This document shows, one piece after another, positions 7,524-15,844 of a DNA stretch of 15,894 bases. The stretch is from Desulfobacula sp. (GTDB lineage Bacteria > Desulfobacterota > Desulfobacteria > Desulfobacterales > Desulfobacteraceae), in the NCBI GenBank assembly GCA_027858355.1, contig JAQICW010000106.1, positions 1 to 15,894 on the forward strand, given 5' to 3'. The position numbers were made by a program, and so were the translations under genes. Below the pieces are notes generated by a model. It did not search any database. It worked only from the letters and a program-made list of their open reading frames with translations, and was not told the origin of the DNA. Position 1 is the stretch's first letter. Each line of letters begins with the position of its first letter.

Positions 7524-8274
7524 CTCAACACAGGACTTGCCCCTTGATCCTGAAATACTTCCATTTCATGTGGCCATTATCATGGATGGCAATGGAAGAT
7601 GGGCTAAAAAAAGGTTAATGAACCGTGTAAAAGGGCATGAACAAGGCACACAAACCGTTCGTTCCATCGTGACAACCGCAAGAGAGCTTGGCATAGGAAT
7701 GATCACCTTATATGCATTCTCCACGGAAAACTGGGCAAGACCGAAGCTCGAAGTCAAAGCATTAATGATGCTTTTGAAAAAATTTATTATATCTGAAAGA
7801 GAAGAGTTTTCAAAAAACCAGATTCGTATCAATATCATCGGTCAAAAGCACAGGCTGCCCCTGGATGTTCAACGAGAAGTTGATATCACACTGGCGTTGA
7901 CAAAAAACAACGATAAAATGGTTTTAAATCTGGCATTGAGTTATGGTTCAAGAGAAGAGATCGCAAATGCGGTTAAACAGATTGCCCAAAAAATAGAATC
8001 AAAAGAGCTCGACTCCAAGGATATTACCCAGGACCTTATTTCAGATCACCTTTACACGAGAACAATGCCTGATCCTGACTTGATTATCCGCACAAGCGGG
8101 GAGTATAGGTTGAGTAATTTTATGTTGTGGCAGGCTGCATATTCTGAAATTTATATTTGTGATACCTTGTGGCCGGATTTTTCTAAAGATGAATTTATTG
8201 AAATTTTAAAAAATTATCAGAAGAGGGACCGACGGTTCGGTAAGATATCATGCAGCACATCAAACGATGGATAA
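7513..8274 (+). CDS. uppS: Undecaprenyl diphosphate synthase
   Basis: This is a cis-prenyltransferase that builds C55 undecaprenyl diphosphate from farnesyl and isopentenyl diphosphates, the lipid carrier for peptidoglycan and surface polysaccharides. Motifs counted from the chosen start are HVAIIMDGNGRWAKKR (19-34, with catalytic Asp25), FSTENWARP, and DPDLIIRTSGEYRLSNF, followed by WQAAYSEIY. I chose the TTG at 7513 because AAGGAA (7503-7508) is well placed for it, and the resulting 253 residues equal the usual family length. An in-frame TTG at 7489 would add 8 lysine-rich residues but has no ribosome-binding site. The gene overlaps frr by 11 nt and cdsA by 25 nt. Confidence 0.95.
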   Translation: MKSNSTQDLPLDPEILPFHVAIIMDGNGRWAKKRLMNRVKGHEQGTQTVRSIVTTARELGIGMITLYAFSTENWARPKLEVKALMMLLKKFIISEREEFSKNQIRINIIGQKHRLPLDVQREVDITLALTKNNDKMVLNLALSYGSREEIANAVKQIAQKIESKELDSKDITQDLISDHLYTRTMPDPDLIIRTSGEYRLSNFMLWQAAYSEIYICDTLWPDFSKDEFIEILKNYQKRDRRFGKISCSTSNDG

Positions 8275-9065
8275 CCGCACTAATACTTGCCCCCATAGTT
8301 TTATGGATTCTCATTAAGGGTAATACATTATTTTTTGCAGTACTGATCTCAGTTGTTGCCATATTTACCATTCGCGAATATTTGAGAATTGTTTTTGGAA
8401 ATGATGAAGAACCTATTTCCAATACTATAAAGCTTATCTCCTACATAGTTTCAATGGCGCTTATTATCAGTGCCTGCCTGGGATCATGGGAAATTCTGTT
8501 TTTAATCCTTGCAATGAACCTGATGGCCTTATCTATTTTTGTGTTGTCCCGGTTTGCCGGCAATCATGCCATATTTGATATTATTGCAAAGCAGGTCTTA
8601 GGCATTGTTTATATTCCGGTTTCCTTGTCTCTTCTGATTTTCATTAAACAACTTGATGGGGGAACCTTTTGGATTATCTGGCTGTTAGTTGTTATTTTTG
8701 CCAGTGATACAGGTGCATTTTACAGTGGAACCTTTTTTGGGAAAAATGCGCTTGCTCCCAACATCAGTCCCAATAAAACCATTGAAGGATCTGTGGGTGG
8801 CATAGCAGCCTCAATGGTTGCCGGATTTATTTTTTGTCAGTGTTTTTTTCATGATCTGTCTTTGTCGTTTCTTACCATACCGGCGTCTTTTCTGCTTGCC
8901 ATTGCCGGACAAATAGGTGATTTGTTTGAATCTGCCATGAAACGGGCATCAAGTATTAAAGATTCGGGCTGGATTCTTCCGGGGCACGGGGGAATGCTCG
9001 ATAGAATAGACGGGTTGCTTCTGGCCATTCCTGTTTTTTATGTCTATCTGGTGTTTGTTTTATGA
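8250..9065 (+). CDS. cdsA: Phosphatidate cytidylyltransferase
   Basis: CdsA makes CDP-diacylglycerol from phosphatidate and CTP at the cytoplasmic membrane, the branch point for phospholipid synthesis. The 271-residue protein starts MQHIKRW, as the family often does, and has about eight hydrophobic segments spread from residue 7 to the C-terminus. Near the end is the family signature SAMKRASSIKDSG...LPGHGGMLDRIDG (228-255), with the conserved Lys-Asp and Asp-Arg-x-Asp pairs. SPNKTIEGSVGG (173-184) is also typical. The start lies inside the 3' end of uppS, with only a weak GGTAAG-like site, so it probably relies on translational coupling. Its stop overlaps the dxr start as ATGA. Confidence 0.95.
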   Translation: MQHIKRWITALILAPIVLWILIKGNTLFFAVLISVVAIFTIREYLRIVFGNDEEPISNTIKLISYIVSMALIISACLGSWEILFLILAMNLMALSIFVLSRFAGNHAIFDIIAKQVLGIVYIPVSLSLLIFIKQLDGGTFWIIWLLVVIFASDTGAFYSGTFFGKNALAPNISPNKTIEGSVGGIAASMVAGFIFCQCFFHDLSLSFLTIPASFLLAIAGQIGDLFESAMKRASSIKDSGWILPGHGGMLDRIDGLLLAIPVFYVYLVFVL

Positions 9066-10210
9066 AATCCTTGTCAATATTAGGCTCAACAGGTTCCATC
9101 GGCACCAGTGCTTTGGAAATCGTCAGGATGCATCCTGATCGTTTCCAGGTAAAGACATTGACAGCTGCTAACAACATAGGCTGTTTTGCCAGGCAGATTG
9201 ATGAATTTAAACCTGAACTGGTTGCAGTGCTGGACGAAACAAAAGCCTTGGAACTTTCCAGGGTTTTAAAGGGAAGTAGCAGGCCTGAAATTTTATTTGG
9301 TGAGGCTGGATATTGTGAAGCTGCCGCTTACCAGTCGTCAGATATGGTTCTTCTGGCCATGGTGGGTGCGGCAGGACTAAAACCCGCCCTTTGCGCCATT
9401 GAATCAAAAAAACAGATTGCCCTTGCCAACAAGGAGACCCTGGTCATGGCCGGGGAGATAGTCATGGCCAAAGCTTTGGAAAATGATGTTTCAATTCTGC
9501 CTGTAGACAGTGAACACAGTGCCATTTTTCAATGCCTCAAGGGAAACAAAAAAAAAGAATTGAAAACAATATTTCTGACTGCTTCAGGTGGACCGTTCAG
9601 AGAAAGGCCGTTTGATGAATTCAAGGATATTACCTTAAAAAATGCTCTTAATCACCCCACCTGGAATATGGGGCATAAAATTACAATTGATTCAGCCACA
9701 ATGATGAATAAAGCTCTTGAGATTATTGAAGCGGTTCATTTGTTTGACATTACCCATGAAGAAATTCAGGTGCTTGTCCATCCCCAGAGTATTGTTCATT
9801 CCATGGTGGGGTATAAAGATGGAAGCATCATGGCACAAATGGGACTGCCTGATATGAAGGGGGCGATTTCCTATGCTATGTCAGAACCTGAACGACTCGA
9901 TCTGCAGATGGATTTTCCCGATTTTACAACCATTGGTTCACTGACATTTGAAAAACCGGATATTAAAAAGTTTCCATCCCTTTTATTTGCATTTGAAGCC
10001 TGTAAACAAAAAGGAACACTTCCAGCTGTCATGAATGCTGCCAATGAGGTGGCCGTTTGTGCCTTCCTTGAAAAACGCATTGGTTTTTTAGATATTTTTA
10101 GACTTATTTCCAGCACAATGGAACGTCATACACGGATTGACAATCCCGACCTTTCGGGTATTATAGAAGCGGATTGTTGGGCACGCGAAAAAGCGCAATC
10201 CCAAATATAA
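9062..10210 (+). CDS. dxr: 1-deoxy-D-xylulose 5-phosphate reductoisomerase
   Basis: Dxr (IspC) converts DXP to 2-C-methyl-D-erythritol 4-phosphate with NADPH, the committing step of the MEP isoprenoid pathway. Visible features in the 382 residues are the nucleotide-binding GSTGSIG (8-14), the substrate region ALANKETLVMAG (120-131), metal-binding VDSEHSA with Asp149 and Glu151, TASGGPFR (173-180), the flexible-loop HPTWNMG (198-204) and SATMMNKALEIIEA (211-224) with the third metal ligand Glu220. It lies between cdsA and rseP, so isoprenoid precursors for uppS come from the same transcript. The ATG is in a 4-nt ATGA overlap with cdsA. Confidence 0.97.
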   Translation: MKSLSILGSTGSIGTSALEIVRMHPDRFQVKTLTAANNIGCFARQIDEFKPELVAVLDETKALELSRVLKGSSRPEILFGEAGYCEAAAYQSSDMVLLAMVGAAGLKPALCAIESKKQIALANKETLVMAGEIVMAKALENDVSILPVDSEHSAIFQCLKGNKKKELKTIFLTASGGPFRERPFDEFKDITLKNALNHPTWNMGHKITIDSATMMNKALEIIEAVHLFDITHEEIQVLVHPQSIVHSMVGYKDGSIMAQMGLPDMKGAISYAMSEPERLDLQMDFPDFTTIGSLTFEKPDIKKFPSLLFAFEACKQKGTLPAVMNAANEVAVCAFLEKRIGFLDIFRLISSTMERHTRIDNPDLSGIIEADCWAREKAQSQI

Positions 10211-10233
10211 AAGAGATTTAAAAGTGAGGTTTT

Positions 10234-11304
10234 ATGGGTCATTCTGCGATGGCATTTATTATAGTTATTGGTATTCTTGTTTTTATCCATGAATTTGGGC
10301 ATTTTATTGCGGCAAGACTCTGTGGAGTTGGTGTTGAGGTATTTTCTCTGGGTTTTGGACCTAAAATTTTAAAAAAACGAATTGGGCGAACCCAGTATTG
10401 TCTGGCTGCCATACCCCTTGGCGGATATGTGAAAATGGTGGGAGAAGAACCAGGAGGCACTATTGACCCTGGGGATGTTAACTCTTCTTTTACTCATAAG
10501 TCATTACTGCAAAAAATTATCATTGTTGCAGCAGGACCCTTTTTTAATTTTTTCTTGGCCATCTTTATTTTTTATGTTCTTTACCAGTTTTCAGGAGTTT
10601 ACCTGGCTAAACCTATTGTGGGTAAAGTCATGGAAGATACACCTGCCTTAGCAGCCGGAATTAAGGCCGGGGATGTGATCAAAGAAATAAATAAGAAAAA
10701 AATTGAATCATTTGAAGATATCTCCCGGATTATTAGTGCAGGCAAGGGCGAGCAATTGGACATTATTGTAGAGCGTGATGGACGATTTAAAGGCCTTGCT
10801 CTTTCTCCAGTTCTAAAGCCTGGCAAAAATGTATTTGGTGAAGAAATTGAAAAATATGTTATTGGTATCGTTGGTACGGGAGAATCTTTTCATAAAAGAC
10901 TTAACCCTTTTGCGGCCCTGTGGCGGTCCATTACGGATACTTATGGGCTTGTAAAGTTAACCCTGCTTTCTGTTGGAAAAATGATCAAAGGAAGCGTGTC
11001 TGCAGACAACCTGGGCGGTCCTTTGATGATTGCCCAATTGGCAGGGGAACAGGCAAAGGCAGGCGTTATGAATTTTGCCTGGTTTATTGCACTGCTTGCG
11101 GTAAATCTTGGTCTCAGCTACCTTTTTCCGATTCCCGTGTTAGATGGCGGCCATTTATTATTTTTTGGTATTGAAGCGGCTACTGGTAAAGCTGTAAGTG
11201 ACAAACTGCGCGAAAAAGCGAATCAATTAGGCGCAGCAGTGCTTGTAGCTTTAATGGTTTTTGTTTTTTATAATGACATTGTAAGAATGATCAATGGTGG
11301 ATAA
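10234..11304 (+). CDS. rseP: RseP-type site-2 zinc metalloprotease
   Basis: This is an inner-membrane protease of the M50B family that cuts transmembrane segments, classically the anti-sigma factor RseA. The first membrane helix holds HEFGH (19-23), with zinc-binding histidines and catalytic Glu20. A second hydrophobic segment spans about 92-116. One PDZ domain follows at about 120-195, where E. coli has two. The third ligand region is FPIPVLDGGH (298-307) with Asp304. The position equivalent, by my alignment from memory, to E. coli Asn394 is Tyr296 (context NLGLSYLFPIP). A GTGAGG site precedes the ATG. The substrate in this organism is unknown, since no rseA or sigE is nearby. Confidence 0.94.
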   Translation: MGHSAMAFIIVIGILVFIHEFGHFIAARLCGVGVEVFSLGFGPKILKKRIGRTQYCLAAIPLGGYVKMVGEEPGGTIDPGDVNSSFTHKSLLQKIIIVAAGPFFNFFLAIFIFYVLYQFSGVYLAKPIVGKVMEDTPALAAGIKAGDVIKEINKKKIESFEDISRIISAGKGEQLDIIVERDGRFKGLALSPVLKPGKNVFGEEIEKYVIGIVGTGESFHKRLNPFAALWRSITDTYGLVKLTLLSVGKMIKGSVSADNLGGPLMIAQLAGEQAKAGVMNFAWFIALLAVNLGLSYLFPIPVLDGGHLLFFGIEAATGKAVSDKLREKANQLGAAVLVALMVFVFYNDIVRMINGG

Positions 11305-11305
11305 T

Positions 11306-14300
11306 ATGATTTGCTGTATTGAGATTGCTCTTAAAAAAGAGCTGAGGGATGCAGAAGCATCTTCTCTGATAAAAAAGGCAGACTCTTATTTTGGAATTAA
11401 AATTCAAGAGGCGCGATGTATTAATATCGTGACCATTGAGTCAGATTTGGATCTTCATCAACTTGAATTGGTAAAAGATGAGATTCTCACCAATCCTGTG
11501 ACCCAGGTTTCAAGCTTAAATCCTTTGAATATTGGCTTTCACTGGTGTATCTGGGTTGGATTCAGACCAGGGGTAAAAGATAATCCCGGTGCAACAGCAA
11601 TGGAAGCTATTCAGGATCATCTGGGGAAAAGTTTTGGGCCGGATGAGGGTATATATACCTCAAAACGCTATTGCCTTAAAGGAGATACACTTGTCTTTGA
11701 AGATGTGGAAAAACTTGCTTCTGAGCTTTTATCAAACACTATCATTCAGCAGTTTAAAGTTTTCTCTATTAAAGAATGGGATAAGGACATAGGAGCCAAT
11801 GTTAAACCTGCCAAAGTAATCCTTGACCATACTCCTTGTTTTGAGGTTGTCAGTATTGAGTCGGATGAAAAGCTTGCAAAAATTTCAGATGAGAGGAATC
11901 TGGCACTGAATCCAAGAGATATTCCCGTGATCCGAGAATATTTTCTGGATTCAAAAGTATTGGAATCCAGAAAAGCGGTGAATCTTTTAGAACCCACAGA
12001 TGTGGAATTGGAATATATTTCCCAGGCTAGAAGCGATCATTGTAACCATAATACCTTTCAGGGAATTTTCAGATACAAGGATATTTCCACCAATGAGGAT
12101 GTAATCGAAAACAGTCTTTTTAAAACCTATATTCAGGAACCAACCTTAAGACTCAAAGATAAAAAAGACTGGGTGGTTTCAGTGTTGTGGGACAATGCAG
12201 GGGTTGGCAGGTTTGATGATGAAAATAATTATGTAGTTACAGGCGAAACCCATAACTCACCTTCCAATATGGAAGCCTATGGCGGTGCAATAACCGGCAT
12301 TGTAGGCGTTTATCGTGATCCCATGGGAACAGGTCTTGGATCCAAACTGTTCATGGGCAGTTTCGGGTATTGTGTGGGAGATGTGAATTATAATGGCCCA
12401 TTAAAACCGCCGCTTCACCCAAGACGTCTTCTTGACGGTATAATAGAAGGCGTAAAGGACGGGGGCAATAAAAGTGGTGTTCCCACCACCTTTGGCCAGA
12501 CATTGTTCAACCCGGGATATATGGGCAAAAGCCTTGTTTTTGTAACTGCACTGGGGATTATGCCAAATAAGGTCAGGGGCGAGCTAAGTCATGAAAAGAA
12601 AACATCTCCTGGCGAACTGATTATCATGAGCGGCGGCAGGGTAGGAAAAGATGGAATACATGGAGTGACAGCTTCTTCGGAAAGTTATTCGGAAAATACA
12701 CCGGCAGGTCATGTCCAGATCGGTGATCCCTATACCCAGAAGAAAATGCATGATTTTCTCTTGATTTGCCGTGATGAAGGCCTGATTCCGTTTATTACTG
12801 ATAATGGCGGTGGTGGTTTGTCCTCATCCATTGGTGAATCTGCCATGATCTCCAACGGATGTGTGGTGTGGCTGGATCGTGTGCCGTTAAAATATGAAGG
12901 GCTTGATATGTGGGAAATCTGGGTCTCAGAATCCCAGGAACGAATGACCATTGCAGTTAAACCAGAAAATCTGGATAGATTTATGGAACTTTCAGCAGAG
13001 CATGAAGTTGAAAGCACTGTGATAGGAGAATATACAGACACGGGTAAGCTGCACATCAAATATAAAGATGAAACCTGTGCCTATGTTGATATGGATTTGC
13101 TAGACAAGGGGTTTCCCTCCTGGGAATTTGATGCCATATGGCTGCCGCCTGAAACCAGAGGTCTTGCAGAACCGGTTATCAGTTCGCCTTCTGATTTCAA
13201 TACATTGATGCTCAAGATGCTTGCGAGACCAAATATCAGTTCAAAAGAATGGATAATCCGTCAATATGATCATGAGGTCCAGGGTGGTTCCGTGATAAAA
13301 CCCATGGTTGGTGTGAACCATAATATACCGTCCGACGCCAGCGTGACGCGCCCGGTCCTGACATCTCAGAAGGGCCTTGCATTCACCCAGAGTCTTTTGC
13401 CCTGGTATTCTAAAATTGATGCCTTTCATATGATGACCTGTACCATTGACGAAGCAGTGAGAAGATTGATGGCCGTTGGGGGAAATTTTGACCATATTGG
13501 CGGGCTTGATAATTTTTGCTGGCCCAACATCCAATTTGATTCAAGGAAAAATCCAGATGGAAGGTTTAAGGCAGCACAGCTCGTAAGGGCATGCAGGGCT
13601 TTGAAACAGACCTGTGAAAAATATGAAATTCCATTGTTATCCGGCAAGGACAGCATGTATGTGGATGGACATCTTGAAGGAGCGTTTGGCGAACGAATTA
13701 AAGTCTCAGCACTTGAAACCGTTCAATTTTCCGCAACCTCTGTTATTGAAGATGTATCAAAGTGCGTTTCCATGGACCCAAAGGTTGCAGGAGATCTTGT
13801 ATATGTCCTGGGGGAAACAGCTAATGAACTTGGAGCTTCTGAATTTTATGAGATTTTTCATCGAATCGGACTGAATGTTCCCCATGTTGACTGTGATAAA
13901 TTCAAAGTAGTGTATAAAGCTGTACAAACTTCCATTGAAAAAGGACTTGTGGCATCCTGTCATGCTATTGGAAGGGGCGGTCTTGGAGTCCATCTATCTT
14001 ACATGGCCATGGCCGGTGGCCTTGGTCTTGAAATTAATTTAAAAGATCTTCCAATGAATGAAAGTCGTGGCAGCCTATTAAGTGAAACTCTTTTGTTTTC
14101 AGAATCTGCAGGCAGATTCATTGTTACCATTCCCTTGGAAAACAGATCTGTTTTTGAAAAATTGTTTAAAGGGATGGCGGCAAGCTTTGTGGGGGTTGTA
14201 ACCGATCTTCATGACCATTTAAAGATTTATGGCCTCAACCGGGAATCTGTGGCAGACCTCTCAATAACAGAACTTGATCAAGCATTTAATAAAACCTTTG

Positions 14301-14314
14301 GAGACATGATATGA
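11306..14314 (+). CDS. purL: Phosphoribosylformylglycinamidine synthase, PurS-PurL fusion
   Basis: FGAM synthase turns FGAR, ATP and ammonia into FGAM, step four of purine synthesis; the ammonia comes from PurQ, encoded next. The protein of about 1002 residues has an N-terminal part (1-160) that reads as two PurS-like units, the second with WCIWVGFRPGVKDNPGATA. Then follow the linker/catalytic ARSDHCNHNTF (241-251), the ATP and metal segment TGETHNSPSN (312-321), GRVGKDGIHG (444-453), DNGGGGLSSSIGES (499-512) and a second half with RQYDHEVQGG. Unlike E. coli PurL it has no glutaminase domain, which matches the separate purQ. I chose ATG 11306 (GGTGG just upstream, 1 nt after the rseP stop); in-frame ATG 11294 or GTG 11297 are possible. 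Confidence 0.93.
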   Translation: MICCIEIALKKELRDAEASSLIKKADSYFGIKIQEARCINIVTIESDLDLHQLELVKDEILTNPVTQVSSLNPLNIGFHWCIWVGFRPGVKDNPGATAMEAIQDHLGKSFGPDEGIYTSKRYCLKGDTLVFEDVEKLASELLSNTIIQQFKVFSIKEWDKDIGANVKPAKVILDHTPCFEVVSIESDEKLAKISDERNLALNPRDIPVIREYFLDSKVLESRKAVNLLEPTDVELEYISQARSDHCNHNTFQGIFRYKDISTNEDVIENSLFKTYIQEPTLRLKDKKDWVVSVLWDNAGVGRFDDENNYVVTGETHNSPSNMEAYGGAITGIVGVYRDPMGTGLGSKLFMGSFGYCVGDVNYNGPLKPPLHPRRLLDGIIEGVKDGGNKSGVPTTFGQTLFNPGYMGKSLVFVTALGIMPNKVRGELSHEKKTSPGELIIMSGGRVGKDGIHGVTASSESYSENTPAGHVQIGDPYTQKKMHDFLLICRDEGLIPFITDNGGGGLSSSIGESAMISNGCVVWLDRVPLKYEGLDMWEIWVSESQERMTIAVKPENLDRFMELSAEHEVESTVIGEYTDTGKLHIKYKDETCAYVDMDLLDKGFPSWEFDAIWLPPETRGLAEPVISSPSDFNTLMLKMLARPNISSKEWIIRQYDHEVQGGSVIKPMVGVNHNIPSDASVTRPVLTSQKGLAFTQSLLPWYSKIDAFHMMTCTIDEAVRRLMAVGGNFDHIGGLDNFCWPNIQFDSRKNPDGRFKAAQLVRACRALKQTCEKYEIPLLSGKDSMYVDGHLEGAFGERIKVSALETVQFSATSVIEDVSKCVSMDPKVAGDLVYVLGETANELGASEFYEIFHRIGLNVPHVDCDKFKVVYKAVQTSIEKGLVASCHAIGRGGLGVHLSYMAMAGGLGLEINLKDLPMNESRGSLLSETLLFSESAGRFIVTIPLENRSVFEKLFKGMAASFVGVVTDLHDHLKIYGLNRESVADLSITELDQAFNKTFGDMI

Positions 14315-15135
14315 AAAAGGTTAACGCACTTGTTTTAACAGGGTTTGGATTAAATTGTGACAGTGAAACAGCCCATGCATTTGAACTTGCAGGAGCTTGT
14401 GCCCAAAAAATACATATAAACAGATTGGTTTCAGGAAAAACAAAATTGGAAGATTTTCATATCCTGGCCTTTGGCGGAGGGTTTTCCTGGGGGGATGACC
14501 ATGGTGCCGGTGTGATTCAGGCCTTAAAGCTTAAGAACCATATCGGTGGTGATCTCTTATCCTTTGTGAATCAGGGAAAACTTATCATTGGTATATGCAA
14601 TGGGTTCCAGGCCCTGGTTAATATAGGTCTATTGCCTGGACTGGACAATGATTACACCAAAAGAAGCGTATCAGTTACTTTTAACGACTGTGGAAATTTC
14701 AGGGATCAATGGGTCCATCTGGCTGCCAATGGCAACTGCCCCTGCGTGTTCACAAAGGATATAAAGATGGCAGATTATCCGGTTCGTCATGGAGAGGGGA
14801 AATTTATTGCAGAAAAAGAAATTGTTGACACTCTTTTGGCAAATAATCAAGTGGTGTTTCAATATTCGGATGCTAAAGGCGTTCCTGCAAATGGAGCCTT
14901 CCCCTTAAACCCGAACGGGTCTCTTTCAGATATCGCAGGTATTTGCGATCCCACAGGGAGAATTTTCGGGTTGATGCCCCATCCTGAAGCCTACAACCAT
15001 TTTACAAATCATCCTGACTGGACACGAAAGGTTCAAATTCTTAAGAGAGAGGGAAAACCCCTTGATAAGGAAATGACCATTGGGGTCAAATTGTTTAAAA
15101 ACGGGGTTGATTATATTAAAGAATCTTTCTTTTAG
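14311..15135 (+). CDS. purQ: FGAM synthase glutaminase subunit PurQ
   Basis: PurQ is a class I glutamine amidotransferase that hydrolyses glutamine and passes ammonia to PurL. The nucleophile lies in GICNGFQ (Cys96), and the His-Glu pair in GLMPHPEAY (His224, Glu226). LTGFGLNCD and LAFGGGFSWGDDHGAG are further family markers. At 274 residues it is longer than the roughly 225-residue PurQ of Bacillus and resembles the glutaminase domain of large fused PurL proteins. This fits a split version of the large enzyme rather than the PurS-PurL-PurQ three-part type. The ATG lies in an ATGA overlap with the PurL stop, so the two subunits should be made in a coupled way. Confidence 0.95.
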   Translation: MKKVNALVLTGFGLNCDSETAHAFELAGACAQKIHINRLVSGKTKLEDFHILAFGGGFSWGDDHGAGVIQALKLKNHIGGDLLSFVNQGKLIIGICNGFQALVNIGLLPGLDNDYTKRSVSVTFNDCGNFRDQWVHLAANGNCPCVFTKDIKMADYPVRHGEGKFIAEKEIVDTLLANNQVVFQYSDAKGVPANGAFPLNPNGSLSDIAGICDPTGRIFGLMPHPEAYNHFTNHPDWTRKVQILKREGKPLDKEMTIGVKLFKNGVDYIKESFF

Positions 15136-15157
15136 AACCTGAGAGTCGGGAGAATCT

Positions 15158-15835
15158 GTGCTGGGAACAATTGTAAATTGCCTGACAATTATTGCAGGCA
15201 GCCTTATTGGATTATTGTTTAGAAATGGAATCCCTGAAAAATATAATCAGACGGTGATGCAGGCCATCGGCCTTGCTGTTATTCTGATTGGGATGAAAAG
15301 TGCCCTTGGGTGTAATGATCTTGTGATCATTATTGCAAGCCTGGCTTTTGGCTCTCTTATCGGTGAATGGATTGGTATTGAAAACTACCTTGAACTCCTG
15401 GGCAATTATCTTGAAACCAAATTTTCAAAAAAATCCTCCAATTTTTCAACAGGATTTGTAACTGCCTCTCTCATGTATTGCGTTGGCTCAATGGCCATTG
15501 TAGGATCCCTTGAAAGCGGTCTTACCGGCAACCATGCCACCTTGTTTGCCAAGGCCACCCTTGATGGTATTGTTGGAATAATTTTAAGTTCATCCCTTGG
15601 GATCGGAGTCCTTTTTGCGGCACTTCCGGTGTTATTTTATCAAGGCTCCATCACCTTGATGGCAGGGCTTTTAAAACCATTGCTGGTTCCTGCTGTCGTC
15701 ACCCAGATGTCTGGTATCGGTGGCCTTTTAATTGTTGCGTTGGGCTTAAATATGATAAGGGAAAAAAAGCTTAAAGTAGGGAATATGCTCCCCGCTATTT
15801 TTATTCCTCTGATCTATTTTCTCATTATGAAGTAG
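15158..15835 (+). CDS. DUF554 family membrane protein
   Basis: The 225-residue protein is very hydrophobic, with about seven likely membrane segments (near 4-21, 33-50, 54-73, 98-118, 136-160, 183-199 and 208-224). It matches the DUF554 (YdfK/YqgA) family by its start, GTIVNCLTIIAGSLIG, and by the conserved MYCVGSMAIVGSLESGLTG (106-124). The biochemical function of this family is not established to my knowledge. The start is GTG at 15158, with GGGAGA (15148-15153) at good spacing. It lies 22 nt after purQ on the same strand and is probably the last gene of the transcript, followed by a large palindrome. Any link to purine metabolism is only suggested by position. Confidence 0.88.
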   Translation: MLGTIVNCLTIIAGSLIGLLFRNGIPEKYNQTVMQAIGLAVILIGMKSALGCNDLVIIIASLAFGSLIGEWIGIENYLELLGNYLETKFSKKSSNFSTGFVTASLMYCVGSMAIVGSLESGLTGNHATLFAKATLDGIVGIILSSSLGIGVLFAALPVLFYQGSITLMAGLLKPLLVPAVVTQMSGIGGLLIVALGLNMIREKKLKVGNMLPAIFIPLIYFLIMK

Positions 15836-15844
15836 ACTGGGTCA

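Noticed and set aside
12730..13059. Antisense open frame opposite purL (109 codons)
   Set aside because: It is covered by conserved PurL motifs on the plus strand and has no independent start signal or family match that I recognise.
11306..14314. PurL ETHNSP instead of ETHNHP as a lost catalytic residue
   Set aside because: The His and Asn of ETHN and the rest of the motif are kept, and the following His is not known to me as catalytic. It looks like a subfamily difference.
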